From assembly GCA_006844585.1 (NCBI GenBank), contig SPJM01000249.1, positions 1 through 56,016 on the forward strand: a stretch of 56,016 nt of DNA, read 5' to 3'. The position numbers and the translations under genes are program-made. Below, piece after piece: positions 1 through 9,654 of this stretch (its first letter is position 1; each line of letters begins with the position of its first letter). The notes beneath the pieces are model-generated. The model saw only the letters and a program-made list of their open reading frames with translations. It did not search any database and was not told the origin of the DNA. This DNA is from Methylococcaceae bacterium (GTDB taxonomy: Bacteria; Pseudomonadota; Gammaproteobacteria; Methylococcales; Methylomonadaceae).

Positions 1-198
1 GCCCATGGATATTACTTGTCCGCCTTGTTCGGCGCTGACCACTAAAGATTTAACGACTCCCCCGCTTAACAAAGTCGCCAAGGCATGTGAGGTTTCATGA
101 AAAAAGACGACCAGTAATTTTAACGGCAACAATAATGTTGAGCGCCACAAAAAAGCAATCGAGATCATGATGGCTAATAGGAAAAATACGGATCGCAT
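1..198 (-). CDS. M50-family membrane metallopeptidase, N-terminal part only
   Basis: The frame is open from an ATG at 198 to the left edge of the window, giving 66 residues of a longer protein. A hydrophobic N-terminal helix (MRSVFFLLAIMISIAFLW) is followed by LLVVFFHETSHALATLLSGG. The HExxH zinc-binding motif (HETSH) sits inside a hydrophobic stretch, and the following Gly-Gly and 'VVKSLVVSAEQGG' are typical of the M50B-like peptidase family of integral membrane proteins. Members are intramembrane or membrane-associated zinc proteases, and the substrate cannot be guessed. The C-terminal half, which should carry the second metal-binding motif, lies outside the window. It is transcribed in the same direction as the signalling genes that precede it on the minus strand, with about 120 bases between. 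Confidence 0.75.
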   Translation of the reverse strand, partial: MRSVFFLLAIMISIAFLWRSTLLLPLKLLVVFFHETSHALATLLSGGVVKSLVVSAEQGGQVISMG

Positions 199-320
199 AG
201 TGTGAGTAAGATGTTAATAAATGGATTTCATTATCCTGCAATTATTAACGGATTGTTGATATTTTTTGTAACGCGAAAGCCAGATCCGGAATTGGATTGA
301 GGCTAATGAAGAGATATACC

Positions 321-3194
321 CTATTTTTTGTTGAGAGAGTCAATCACTTTTTTAAGCGTTTGTGCTGCGGCGGGATAATTAAAGGATTCAATATCGTTGA
401 TGACACTCATTGCTTGTTCGCCTAATAAATCGTTCAATTGTTCGCGTGATTGATTCATTAATTGATATGCATCGGCATCTGCGTGTTGTAAGGCGGTTAG
501 TAGGGTTTGCATACTATCCGGTTTTATGTCTGAATCAACTTTTTTAGCTTGAGTTTGTTCCGTATCCGGCATTTGTTTAATCACTTCAGCGACACAACTG
601 ATTGAGGCCGCTAATTCCGACAAATCAGCTTCGATTTGCTGTGCGGCATTTTCAGTTTTAAGATGTAACTCTATTTCAGTTACGGCGGCTTGCGTTTGAC
701 TAAGCCCCAACGAACCGGCGCTTCCTTTTAATGTATGCGCCAAATTTTGCATATCCGTGATTTTTTGTTGCTCCAGCATTATTTTTAGTTTATCGGCGGC
801 TTGACCATGAGTAGAAATAAAGTTATTCAACAAGCGGATATACATTGTTAAATCGCCTTGCAGTAAACGCAAAGCATAAGCGCGATTGAAACCGTTTTCA
901 GGGCTTAACAATTCATAAATTTGGTTTAATTGTTGATGATTGAGTTGATGCGCAGTCTCCGTTGAGGCGTTGATGCTAAAATTTTGAAGATTACTGTTAT
1001 CAAGCTCTACGCCCTGCTCCGGCAACCATGAGCTCAGCGTAGCATACAAATGATTAACATCCACCGGCTTGCTGACAAAATCATTCATCCCGGCCAAAAA
1101 ACAAGCTTCTTGATTTTCTATAAATGCATTAGCGGTCATTGCGATAATGGGTATCTCTTTGCCTTGCTCAAGTTGACGAATTCGCCGGGTCGCTTCAAGT
1201 CCGTCCATAATCGGCATTTGAATGTCCATCAATATCAAATCAACATCTTTCGCATAGTTTTTAATAAAACGCACCGCATTAGCGCCGTTATTAGTGGTGG
1301 TAACGACCAAACCGGCCTGATTTAAAAGTCCCTGCGCGACTTCACAATTAATCGGGTCATCTTCCACTAACAATACATGAGTCCCAAAGTACTTTCGCAT
1401 TTCCGTTTTATCAACTATCTTGAGCTTGTCTTGTTGCAAACTCGGATTAACTTCATCTTTTGATTTTTGAAAAGTCAGCTCAAACCAAAATTTACTACCA
1501 TGATAAAGTCGACTCTCTAGACCGATTTCACCGTTCATTGCCTTAACTAAACGCTTGCATACCGCCAATCCTAAACCGGAACCGCCGAATTGGCGGGTGG
1601 TTTTCGAATCGGCTTGCTCGAATTCATCAAACAATCGTATTTGCATTTCAGGGCTAATGCCCATTCCGGTATCTTGCACCTCAATTCTGAACATTAAATT
1701 ATCCTCATCTTCGGTCAACAAAATAATGCGCACGGAAATAAAACCATTGGCGGTAAATTTAACCGCGTTTCCCACTAAATTAATCAAAATTTGAGTGAGT
1801 CGGGTCGGGTCGCCGATAACTGAAAACAATCTATCTTCTTGTTCTACATTGATGGCCAGCTTTTTTTTCTCCGCCTGTTCTTTAAACATCGAAACTACAT
1901 TACTAGGAATGCTGTTTAAGCAAAACGGGATTGCTTCGATAATCAGTTTTCCGGCATCGATCTTAGATATATCTAAAATATCATTAATCAGCGACAATAA
2001 ATGTTGACCTGAATTCAGGACTTTCGTCAGTTGATCTTTACGTTTAGCGCCCGGTTCCGCCTCATTAAGCATTAAATGCGTCATGCCGATAATGGCGTTC
2101 AACGGGGTGCGAATCTCATGACTCATATTAGCCAGGAATGCGCTTTTTGTGTTGGAAGCTTGCTCCGCTTGGTTTCGCGCATCAGTCAAGGCATCAAGCA
2201 TTCGCTTGTTTTCAGATATATCGGTGATGACAATGCCTAAATATAAAGGGTCTCCATGTGCATCATGAATCAAAAAATAATTCTCAATGGTCGGGATGGT
2301 TTGCCCGCAGCTAGTCAAAATTGACAACTCGCCGGTCCAATTTCCGTTTTTCATCACTTCAGGAAAGACAGTATCATCGACCTGACGGGCAGTTGCTTCA
2401 GGATAAAAACGGGTAAAACACGTTTGCAGCAAAGATTCTTGTTCATCCATCGCCAAGATTTTTTGTAATGCCGGATTGAGATAACAAATGTCTTTGTTGA
2501 GCGCCAACATGCAAATGCCCTGACCGGATGCATCCGCCAGCTTTTTAAAAACGCTTATTTCCTGGTGTGCCTGTTCAACCTTTTCTTTTTCTTGTTTTAA
2601 TTCCAGTTCGGTTTTTTGACGCTCAATCTTTTCCCGCATTAAATCCAATGTCCGCGATGACAAAGTATCATACATGGTCAGCACGGTTTCTATCAGCACC
2701 TGCATGGAACCGCCCATTTCCTGATCCGCGCGTAGTTTCGCCTGCTCCAACGATAAGCCGGAACGAATGGCGTCTATGGTTTTTGCCATACGCATATCGC
2801 TGTCAAGAATATGAAAAGCCAACCAGCGTGTCAGAAACTTTAATAAGTCGCCGACAATTTCATCTAAACTCTTACTTTCTTCCTGTTCTCTTATCCGGAT
2901 GACGCTTTCCATAAAAGAGCGATGCACCTGCTGATGACTGGTAAACCAAAGATCATCATCAAAATATGGCTGCCAAATTTTTTCTTCCGACTGAAAGTGA
3001 AAATCGGCGTAATTCGCCAATTCGGTGAATACTTCATTTAATTTAAGGGGTTCGGAACGATGTGCAAAATGAGCCGCCAATTGGTTCAACAAATGCACCA
3101 ACTGTTTATGTTGCTCATCGACTTCGCTGATCCTCGTTTCAAAATTAGGATTCCAGGGAAATACTTCAAAAAAGTCTATTAGGCCATCTTGCAT
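321..3194 (-). CDS. Hemerythrin-PAS hybrid histidine kinase with receiver and Hpt domains
   Basis: A cytoplasmic 957-residue hybrid sensor kinase with no membrane segments. Residues 10-140 form a bacteriohemerythrin domain with every di-iron ligand present: H29, H66/E70 (HxxxE), H87/H91 (HxxxH) and H128/D133 (HxxxxD). A PAS domain follows (about 220-335). The HisKA box has phosphoacceptor H359 in SHEIRTPLN, and the HATPase has an N box (LINLVGNAVKFT) and G boxes (DTGMGIS, GGSGLGLAV). A receiver domain has phosphoacceptor D657 (LMDIQMPIMDG), and a C-terminal Hpt domain has H820 (AHTLKGSAGS). The architecture predicts a complete internal phosphorelay controlled by O2 or NO binding or redox state at the di-iron site; the ligand is inference. 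It lies 18 bases downstream of the HD-GYP gene before it and is the last gene of a four-gene minus-strand block. Confidence 0.93.
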   Translation of the reverse strand: MQDGLIDFFEVFPWNPNFETRISEVDEQHKQLVHLLNQLAAHFAHRSEPLKLNEVFTELANYADFHFQSEEKIWQPYFDDDLWFTSHQQVHRSFMESVIRIREQEESKSLDEIVGDLLKFLTRWLAFHILDSDMRMAKTIDAIRSGLSLEQAKLRADQEMGGSMQVLIETVLTMYDTLSSRTLDLMREKIERQKTELELKQEKEKVEQAHQEISVFKKLADASGQGICMLALNKDICYLNPALQKILAMDEQESLLQTCFTRFYPEATARQVDDTVFPEVMKNGNWTGELSILTSCGQTIPTIENYFLIHDAHGDPLYLGIVITDISENKRMLDALTDARNQAEQASNTKSAFLANMSHEIRTPLNAIIGMTHLMLNEAEPGAKRKDQLTKVLNSGQHLLSLINDILDISKIDAGKLIIEAIPFCLNSIPSNVVSMFKEQAEKKKLAINVEQEDRLFSVIGDPTRLTQILINLVGNAVKFTANGFISVRIILLTEDEDNLMFRIEVQDTGMGISPEMQIRLFDEFEQADSKTTRQFGGSGLGLAVCKRLVKAMNGEIGLESRLYHGSKFWFELTFQKSKDEVNPSLQQDKLKIVDKTEMRKYFGTHVLLVEDDPINCEVAQGLLNQAGLVVTTTNNGANAVRFIKNYAKDVDLILMDIQMPIMDGLEATRRIRQLEQGKEIPIIAMTANAFIENQEACFLAGMNDFVSKPVDVNHLYATLSSWLPEQGVELDNSNLQNFSINASTETAHQLNHQQLNQIYELLSPENGFNRAYALRLLQGDLTMYIRLLNNFISTHGQAADKLKIMLEQQKITDMQNLAHTLKGSAGSLGLSQTQAAVTEIELHLKTENAAQQIEADLSELAASISCVAEVIKQMPDTEQTQAKKVDSDIKPDSMQTLLTALQHADADAYQLMNQSREQLNDLLGEQAMSVINDIESFNYPAAAQTLKKVIDSLNKK

Positions 3195-3212
3195 ATATAA
3201 AATTTTCAGTCC

Positions 3213-4577
3213 TTAAAGTAAAGGAGCTTTAACACCCGCCATATTTTTCAACAATGCCGTACAAGCATCCACCACTTCGGCATCGAACTTCACTCCGCGA
3301 TGTTTACTAATGAAGCGGATAATTTCTTCTATCGAAATCGCATCCCGGTAAGGTCTATATTCAGACATCGCTGAAACTACATCGGCAACCGCTACAATTT
3401 TTGATTCCGGCATCATTTCCGCACCGGTAATGCCGTGCGGATAGCCGCTTCCGTCAATACATTCATGGTGCTGTAAGATCACTTCTTTAATCGGCCAGTT
3501 AAATGTTACTGATTCTAAAATATCGTAACCGACTTGCGGATGCTCCCGCACAATTTGCATTTCATATTGATTCAGGCGTCCGGGGCGATTGAGAATTTCC
3601 GAGGGAATATAGATCTTGCCAATGTCATGCACCAAACCGGCAATTTTCAATCCTTCCAAAGCATCATTATCCAATCCCATTTTTGCAGCGATAGAAACGG
3701 ATAAATTTGAAACTTTAGTTTGATGACCGGCAGTGCAGACATCTCGTTTTTCGATGGTTAAACTAATGGCCTTTATCATCTGCAAAAAGGTTTCTTTTAA
3801 TTTCACCGCAGAATTTTGTTTTTCTTGATAAAGCCTATCGATATCGGAATGGTCGAATAAAGTGATTAAATAGGCGGCTTTTCCTTCGTGGATAATATCC
3901 CGGCAGTCAATCGATAAACTTAAATCCGATTTGTTTTCGCGCTGTAATACGGTGTTAGTTCTGCGGTTAACGCCATAGGGTAACTCAAATTCATCACCCG
4001 GCAATACCCGGTAGTTATACATCAACATATTCAAGGCGGCCGGATTGGAAAAAACCACCTGATTATATTGATCAACAACAATAATGCCATTGCAGCTGTG
4101 GGTAACCACTAACTCAATCAAACCGCTGTTTTCAACATTTTTTTGACTTAGCTCCAGATTCTTCTCCTTTAATTCTTGCGTTAAACGGAGATTCTCCATT
4201 TTTAACTCATAGTTTTCAAAAGCCTCTTTGATCGTGGTTCTCAAATGAGCGTCATCCCAAGGCTTGCACAAAAACTTGTAAATACTGCCTTCATTTATCG
4301 CTTCAGTGATGGTTTCCAAATCTGAATAGCCGCTGAGTACGATGCGTATGGTGTCGGGATATAAATCTTTAACGATAGCCAATAGTTCTGTGCCGGTCAT
4401 GCCGGGCATACGATGATCGGAAATAATCACGCCTACCGGATGATCCGTTAAAAAAGCGAGGGCTTCTTCGCCGCCATCGGCAGTATAAATTTTATAACCA
4501 TCCGTACGCAGAATGCGTTTTAGCGCTTTTAAAATATTCGGTTCATCATCAACCAACAAAATAGTTCTTTCAGTCAT
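3213..4577 (-). CDS. Receiver-PAS-HD-GYP response regulator (c-di-GMP phosphodiesterase)
   Basis: A 454-residue protein of the RpfG type. The N-terminal receiver domain has the acidic pocket (LLVDDEP) and phosphoacceptor D54 (IISDHRMPGMTG). A linker follows with a predicted coiled coil (LKEKNLELSQKN) and a PAS-like sensor region (about 155-250). The C-terminal HD-GYP domain keeps its metal and catalytic signatures: H317-D318 in VHDIGK, the following REHP, and HHECIDGSGYP. The Cys in HHEC replaces the more usual Arg, which is not a metal ligand. The domain class degrades c-di-GMP to pGpG or GMP. Start ATG at 4577 is 18 bases after the stop of the upstream HD-GYP gene, so the genes are probably co-transcribed and the receiver is likely fed by one of the neighbouring kinases. 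Confidence 0.92.
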   Translation of the reverse strand: MTERTILLVDDEPNILKALKRILRTDGYKIYTADGGEEALAFLTDHPVGVIISDHRMPGMTGTELLAIVKDLYPDTIRIVLSGYSDLETITEAINEGSIYKFLCKPWDDAHLRTTIKEAFENYELKMENLRLTQELKEKNLELSQKNVENSGLIELVVTHSCNGIIVVDQYNQVVFSNPAALNMLMYNYRVLPGDEFELPYGVNRRTNTVLQRENKSDLSLSIDCRDIIHEGKAAYLITLFDHSDIDRLYQEKQNSAVKLKETFLQMIKAISLTIEKRDVCTAGHQTKVSNLSVSIAAKMGLDNDALEGLKIAGLVHDIGKIYIPSEILNRPGRLNQYEMQIVREHPQVGYDILESVTFNWPIKEVILQHHECIDGSGYPHGITGAEMMPESKIVAVADVVSAMSEYRPYRDAISIEEIIRFISKHRGVKFDAEVVDACTALLKNMAGVKAPLL

Positions 4578-4595
4578 AATGTTTTAGATGTTCTG

Positions 4596-6056
4596 TCAAT
4601 TAAGTAGAAACGGAATTCTTTGTTGCTGATACAAAGACAAACAAACATCGGCAATTTCAGCATCATAGAGCGTACTCTTATTTTTGTTGAGTTCTTCCAT
4701 AGCCACTTCCAAGCCCAAACTTTTCCGATAAGGACGGTCTGAAGCCATCGCATCAATTATATCGGCTACCGATAATATTTTGGCTTCCAATAAAATATTG
4801 TCACCTTTTAAACCGTTTGGATAACCGCTGCCGTCTATGCGTTCATGGTGTTGCAGAATGATTTCCGCAATAGGCCAGGGAAACTGCACATGTTGAATAA
4901 TTTCATAACCCACCTGTGAATGCGTTTCAATCAACCCCCTTTCAGCCGGCGACAACTTCACCGGTTTATTAAGGATTTCCGCAGGTAAATAAATTTTCCC
5001 TATATCATGTACTTTGGCCGCCAGCTCCAGGCCTTTAATGAATTCGCCGTCCAATTGCATTTCTTCAGCAATCGCTTTGGCGATGAGCGCACAATTATCC
5101 TGATGACCGGCAGTATAAGGGTCTCTTTTTTCCAGAGCTTTGGAAACTGATGTGATAGTCGCCTCAAACGATTCCTGTAATTTTTGTTCCGCTTGTTTGC
5201 GTAAGCTTATATCACTCACCGCGCCATATAATTTGACCGTTTGGCCTGATGCGTCGCGTTCAATGCCGCCTCTGTCTTCCACCCAAATCAAGCGGTCGCC
5301 GTTTTCATGGATTAATGGATATTCCAAAATGAATTGATCCTTGTTTCCTTTGATATGTTTGATCAGGCTATCTTTAATATTTTGTCGATAATCGCTTTGA
5401 ATCAGCTCAAACCAATGTGGACGATGTTGATTTAAGTCATCCCGAGTTTTACCGGTAAGGTCATACACCACATCACAATAATAAAATCGCTCCAAGCTTA
5501 TCGCGTCGGCTTCATAAACTGCTGACGGTATACTTTGAATAACATGTTTAAAACGTTTTTCGCTTTGTTCAATTTTTTCAATTTTATTTTGTAAAGTACT
5601 CAGCAGTCTTTTCTTATGTTCGGAATCAAATGCTTGGTCGCTTAATCGCTTATCTTTTTGTTCCGGTAATCTATCTTTCAATGTTTCCGTCGAGTTAATG
5701 ACCCGCTCAATTGATTCCAAAAATTGTTTGGACTGCATCGGCTTCACTAAAAAGCCGGCTGCTTTTAATCCCTTACCTAGAGCAATATCCTGGTTATCAA
5801 CAAAATGCGCGGAATAAAAAATAAATGGAATTTCAGCGGTTTGCGCATCCGACTTCAGATGCTTACACAATTCAAAGCCATCCATTTCAGGCATCATAAT
5901 GTCTGAAATAATCAAATCCGGACGATTCCCGGCAATAAGCAGCAAAGCTTGCTGACCATTTTCCGCCTCTAAAACATCAAAATTACGTTGCTGTAATATT
6001 TTTTTCTGTATCAATCGCGCATCGGACTGATCATCTACGACTAATATCTTCATCAT
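4596..6056 (-). CDS. Receiver-PAS-HD-GYP response regulator (c-di-GMP phosphodiesterase)
   Basis: This is a second receiver-HD-GYP protein, about 486 residues. The receiver domain has D52 (IISDIMMPEMDG) as phosphoacceptor and a conserved Lys in LVKPM. A PAS domain with a PAC-type end (GAVSDISLRKQAEQKL) occupies about 165-290. The HD-GYP domain carries H350-D351 (VHDIGK), the THSQVGYEI segment and HHERIDGSGYP, all expected for an active c-di-GMP phosphodiesterase. The frame extends to a TTG at 6065; I chose the ATG at 6056 (a second ATG follows at 6053), neither with a strong ribosome-binding site. The start lies inside the 3' end of the upstream kinase gene, an overlap of 26 bases, so translation is probably coupled. 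Paralogous to the gene at 3213-4577. Confidence 0.9.
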   Translation of the reverse strand: MMKILVVDDQSDARLIQKKILQQRNFDVLEAENGQQALLLIAGNRPDLIISDIMMPEMDGFELCKHLKSDAQTAEIPFIFYSAHFVDNQDIALGKGLKAAGFLVKPMQSKQFLESIERVINSTETLKDRLPEQKDKRLSDQAFDSEHKKRLLSTLQNKIEKIEQSEKRFKHVIQSIPSAVYEADAISLERFYYCDVVYDLTGKTRDDLNQHRPHWFELIQSDYRQNIKDSLIKHIKGNKDQFILEYPLIHENGDRLIWVEDRGGIERDASGQTVKLYGAVSDISLRKQAEQKLQESFEATITSVSKALEKRDPYTAGHQDNCALIAKAIAEEMQLDGEFIKGLELAAKVHDIGKIYLPAEILNKPVKLSPAERGLIETHSQVGYEIIQHVQFPWPIAEIILQHHERIDGSGYPNGLKGDNILLEAKILSVADIIDAMASDRPYRKSLGLEVAMEELNKNKSTLYDAEIADVCLSLYQQQRIPFLLN

Positions 6057-7656
6057 GTTTTTCAATTGTGTGGATGTGCTTAGGTAAATTGAGATAAAAA
6101 GTAGATCCTTTGTTCAATTGACTGGTTAAATAAATCTGTCCGCCTAAAACATTTTCAACCAATTTTTTGGTTAAATAGAGACCTAATCCCGAACCCTGCT
6201 CTTGATCGGATAATTTGTTTTGTACACGGCTAAAAGGCGAAAAAACTGATTCCCAATCAGATTCTTTAATGCCGATGCCTTGATCGGAAACGGCAATAAT
6301 CAAACGTTGATCATTTTGCGTGGCCACTACTTCAATACTGCCTTGTTCAGAATATTTCAAAGCATTGGTAAACAAGTTAATCAAACATTGTTTCAAACGT
6401 TTGCGCTCGATTTGTAGTGAAGCGTCTTCAGGGATTCGCTGCTTAAAGTGAATTTTTTTCGCTTTGAACTGTAGTTCCAATTCTTTAAAAAGCTCTACAA
6501 CTAATTCATTCAGCTTAACGTTGCTGATTTCAACCGGTAATTTACCGGCTTCAATTTTGGACAAATCCAACATGTCGGAAACAATATCATTCAAATGCTC
6601 CGATGAAGTCAGCACCCGATTTAAAAAATCTTTTTGTTCATCATTGAGCTCACCGCAAATCCCTTCCAGGATCATGCTGGTAAAGCCTATAATTGTATTT
6701 AAAGGCGTTTTCAATTCATGCGAGGCGGTTGCAATAAATGCGCTTTTCAGTTGATCCAACTCTTTTAAATGCGCGTTTGCTTCCTTCAATTCACGGGTTC
6801 TTTCCACCACCCGTTGCCCCAGTTTTTCGCTATATTCCTTTAATTCCTGTTGGATCATTTGCTGAGTCGTCATGTCCCGGCTGACGCTTAAAATTCCCGG
6901 TTTATTCTGACTACTGGAAAAAAAAGGCATATTCACGGTATCCATGAAGCGTTTATGTCCATCCGCTCCGTTTATCCAATGTTGGCTGCGCTGAATGTGG
7001 GTTTCACTCAATAAATGCTGATCCGCTTGAGTCGTCAAAGCCGCCTGTTTGTCTCCGAATAATTCATTATCGGTTTTGCCTAAATAGTCACTCTCTTTCT
7101 TTTCAAAGAAATGATTGAAAGCTTGATTAGCGCCCAAGTATCGACCTTCATGATCTTTAAAATAAATAATGTCCGAACAATGATTGATCAATGCATTGAT
7201 TAAGGCCATTTGATGACCCAATTGCACATTTTGTTGATCTATCGCACTGTGTAATTGGATATTTTCCAGATTCAAACAATCTTTGGCCCGTTTAATCAAC
7301 AACTGATTATTGACTCTGGCTTTTAAAATACCCGGATTAAATGGCTTTCGGATATAATCCACCGCACCTATTTCCAGCGCTATCTCTTCTTCATCCGAGA
7401 CAGTAACGAAAATAACGGGAATATCTTCAGTTAAGGCATTTTGCTTAAGCTTTTCTAACACTTGATAACCATCCATATCGGGCATCTTTACATCCAATAA
7501 AATCAATTCCGGCTTAGGCTCGGATACCACAATCGCCAAAGCATCAGCGCCCGAATTGGCAACCCGCAGACGATACTGGTCACTGAGAATTTTACTCATA
7601 ACATGCAGATTGACGGGTTCGTCATCCACAATTAATAATACTGACGGTGTTGTCAT
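6031..7656 (-). CDS. Receiver-PAS-histidine kinase
   Basis: A 541-residue soluble sensor kinase in which the receiver comes first: LLIVDDEPVN, phosphoacceptor D55 (LLDVKMPDMDG) and the Lys in IRKPF. A PAS domain (about 150-270; DIIYFKDHEGRYLGANQAF) is followed by a coiled coil and a HisKA domain with H313 (SHELKTPLNTIIG). The HATPase shows an N box (CLINLFTNALKYS), DQGIGI and GSGLGLYLTKKL. An N-terminal receiver suggests that this kinase is itself controlled by phosphorylation, or that it both receives and passes on phosphate. It is the promoter-proximal gene of the four-gene minus-strand block, and its 3' end overlaps the next gene. It faces the hemerythrin kinase at 7908 across about 250 bases. 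Confidence 0.92.
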   Translation of the reverse strand: MTTPSVLLIVDDEPVNLHVMSKILSDQYRLRVANSGADALAIVVSEPKPELILLDVKMPDMDGYQVLEKLKQNALTEDIPVIFVTVSDEEEIALEIGAVDYIRKPFNPGILKARVNNQLLIKRAKDCLNLENIQLHSAIDQQNVQLGHQMALINALINHCSDIIYFKDHEGRYLGANQAFNHFFEKKESDYLGKTDNELFGDKQAALTTQADQHLLSETHIQRSQHWINGADGHKRFMDTVNMPFFSSSQNKPGILSVSRDMTTQQMIQQELKEYSEKLGQRVVERTRELKEANAHLKELDQLKSAFIATASHELKTPLNTIIGFTSMILEGICGELNDEQKDFLNRVLTSSEHLNDIVSDMLDLSKIEAGKLPVEISNVKLNELVVELFKELELQFKAKKIHFKQRIPEDASLQIERKRLKQCLINLFTNALKYSEQGSIEVVATQNDQRLIIAVSDQGIGIKESDWESVFSPFSRVQNKLSDQEQGSGLGLYLTKKLVENVLGGQIYLTSQLNKGSTFYLNLPKHIHTIEKHDEDISRR

Positions 7657-7711
7657 GATTTAACCGCTTTATTCATTGAAATCTTATTCCTTCAGTCCTA
7701 AGAATCATCTA

Positions 7712-7739
7712 CTGTCAAAGTCTTTACATTGAGTATAAT
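7712..7739 (+). promoter_or_regulatory. Possible sigma70 promoter ahead of the hemerythrin kinase gene
   Basis: A perfect -10 hexamer TATAAT (7734-7739) is preceded by CTGTCA (7712-7717) with a 16-base spacer; the -35 matches TTGACA at four of six positions. It would start transcription near 7746 and leave a leader of about 160 bases before the ATG at 7908, containing the hairpin annotated next. Confidence 0.4.
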
Positions 7740-7763
7740 TCAAAACCGTTTTTTTTCCGGGAA

Positions 7764-7793
7764 GCGCAGAATAATTTATCTGCGCAGTTTTTT
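7764..7793 (+). terminator. Intrinsic-terminator-like hairpin in the leader of the hemerythrin kinase gene
   Basis: GCGCAGA (7764-7770) pairs perfectly with TCTGCGC (7779-7785), extended by TAA/TTA across a one-base bulge, and is followed after AG by six T residues (7788-7793). No plus-strand gene ends upstream, since both neighbours start and point away from this gap. It therefore cannot be a normal gene-end terminator. It may be an attenuator or end a very short RNA. Confidence 0.5.
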
Positions 7794-7907
7794 CGTCAAA
7801 ACTTCACCCTTTAGTATTGCGCTATACAAATAGTTTTCTAAACTAAGAACTGAGGCAGCAAAACTTTGTAAGTAATTCCGTAAATAACGGATTGAGCGGA
7901 GAATAAT

Positions 7908-9650
7908 ATGGCTATTTTTAACTGGAACAGTTCTTACCAAACCGGAAATGAAGAAATCGACCGACAACACAAAAAATTGGTCGATATGCTCAATCAACTG
8001 GATGAAAGCATTTCCATTGAAGGCAGCCATAACACGGCTTTAAAAGTATTAAACGAATTAGCAGACTATACCCATTATCACTTTGCGACAGAAGAAAAGT
8101 TCATGCAAAGTCATCAATATGACACAGATCAATTTGCCAAACATAAAGGCGAACACGATCAGTTTATTGAACAAGTGAAAACAGCCTTAGATGACATTCA
8201 GGACAATCCGGATAAATTAGAAGCGCAGTTATTGGACTTTTTGGTGCAATGGTTGATGAATCATATTTTATTAACCGACAAAAAAATGGTCGGTCAGATT
8301 TTGGAGCCTGAAAAAAAAGACAATGATCAGGCTATTAATATCGAAATTTTAAATTCCAATTTATACGGCGCATTACGAGAAAGCGAAAACCGCTTTAAAG
8401 AATTAGCCGACATTTTACCCGCTTCAATTTGGATCAATAATCAGGATGGAAAACGTATTTTCGTTAACCAACATTATTTAAAACTGACCAATTTGACACA
8501 GGCGGAATGTTTGGAGGGAAACTGGCAAAATAGCATCTACCCGGATGATCTGAACCGATTAAGGGAAATTTATCGCAAAGCGCAACAAGAGCATAATACG
8601 GAACAAGTCGAATACAGAATACAAGACGATCAAGGCAATATTTTTTGGATTTTAGAAACCATTATTCCCAGACAACGATCAAACCAACAGTTTAGCGGAT
8701 TTATGGGCTGCGGCATTGATATCAGCAAACAAAAAATGGTGGAAAAATCTTTGGAAGATATCGTTGAAAAACGCACTCAACAATTACTCAAAACCAACCA
8801 AAAATTACAACGGGAAAAAGAAGAGCAACTGCTTTTAAACAGTCAGTTAAAAGAAACCCAGAGCCATTTAGTCCAATCTGAAAAAATGGCTTCAATTGGT
8901 CAATTGGCTGCCGGGGTGGCGCATGAAATCAATAACCCTTTAGGCTACATCAATTCCAATCTTTCCAGCTTGCGCAATTATTTAGCCGACCTGGACAAAG
9001 TCATTGCACTGACTGAAAAATTAACCCAAGAACTCCCTGACGATAACGCTGTAGCGAAGGAATACAATACTCTAAAAGATGAGCTGGATCTTGAATTTGT
9101 ACGTGAAGACTTAAAAGACCTGGTGGAAGAATCCATTGAAGGCGCCAACCGGGCAAAGAACATCGTTCAGGATTTACGCGACTTTTCCCGTATTGATAAA
9201 AAAGATAGAGCTATTTTCGATTTGGAAAACGGTCTCGATGCAACCCTGAATATTGTCCATAATGAACTGAAATATAAGGCCGATATTATGAAAGAATATG
9301 GCGGCGTAGAACCTTTTGAATGCGTGGGCGCGCAATTAAATCAAGTTTTTATGAATTTATTAGTGAATGCCGCCCATGCCATTGAAGAATTCGGCGTCAT
9401 CACCGTTAGAACCGGCTATAAAGACGATGACTGGGTTTGGGTAGAGGTTGAAGATACCGGCAAAGGAATTTCCGAGGAAATTAAAAATAAAATATTTGAT
9501 CCTTTTTTTACCACCAAACCGGTCGGTAAAGGAACCGGTCTAGGCTTATCGTTATCTTATAAAATTATTCAGGACCATCAAGGCTATTTTGAAATTGATT
9601 CGGAAATCGGCGTAGGTACAAAGTTTCGGGTTTATATACCAGTGAAATAA
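7908..9650 (+). CDS. Hemerythrin-PAS-histidine kinase
   Basis: A 580-residue soluble sensor kinase. The N-terminal bacteriohemerythrin domain (1-130) has the full set of di-iron ligands: H21, H58/E62, H79/H83 and H119/D124. A PAS domain with PAC motif (about 155-275; [16 protein letters not shown]) leads into a coiled coil and a HisKA-like box of the [20 protein letters not shown] type with phosphoacceptor H339. The HATPase shows [19 protein letters not shown] and the [16 protein letters not shown] lid typical of NtrB-like kinases. Unlike the kinase at 321-3194 there is no receiver or Hpt domain, so its partner is presumably the receiver protein encoded four bases downstream. A ribosome-binding site GCGGAG precedes the ATG. 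The ligand (O2, NO or redox) is inference from the family. Confidence 0.93.
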   Translation: MAIFNWNSSYQTGNEEIDRQHKKLVDMLNQLDESISIEGSHNTALKVLNELADYTHYHFATEEKFMQSHQYDTDQFAKHKGEHDQFIEQVKTALDDIQDNPDKLEAQLLDFLVQWLMNHILLTDKKMVGQILEPEKKDNDQAINIEILNSNLYGALRESENRFKELADILPASIWINNQDGKRIFVNQHYLKLTNLTQAECLEGNWQNSIYPDDLNRLREIYRKAQQEHNTEQVEYRIQDDQGNIFWILETIIPRQRSNQQFSGFMGCGIDISKQKMVEKSLEDIVEKRTQQLLKTNQKLQREKEEQLLLNSQLKETQSHLVQSEKMASIGQLAAGVAHEINNPLGYINSNLSSLRNYLADLDKVIALTEKLTQELPDDNAVAKEYNTLKDELDLEFVREDLKDLVEESIEGANRAKNIVQDLRDFSRIDKKDRAIFDLENGLDATLNIVHNELKYKADIMKEYGGVEPFECVGAQLNQVFMNLLVNAAHAIEEFGVITVRTGYKDDDWVWVEVEDTGKGISEEIKNKIFDPFFTTKPVGKGTGLGLSLSYKIIQDHQGYFEIDSEIGVGTKFRVYIPVK

Positions 9651-9654
9651 CGTT

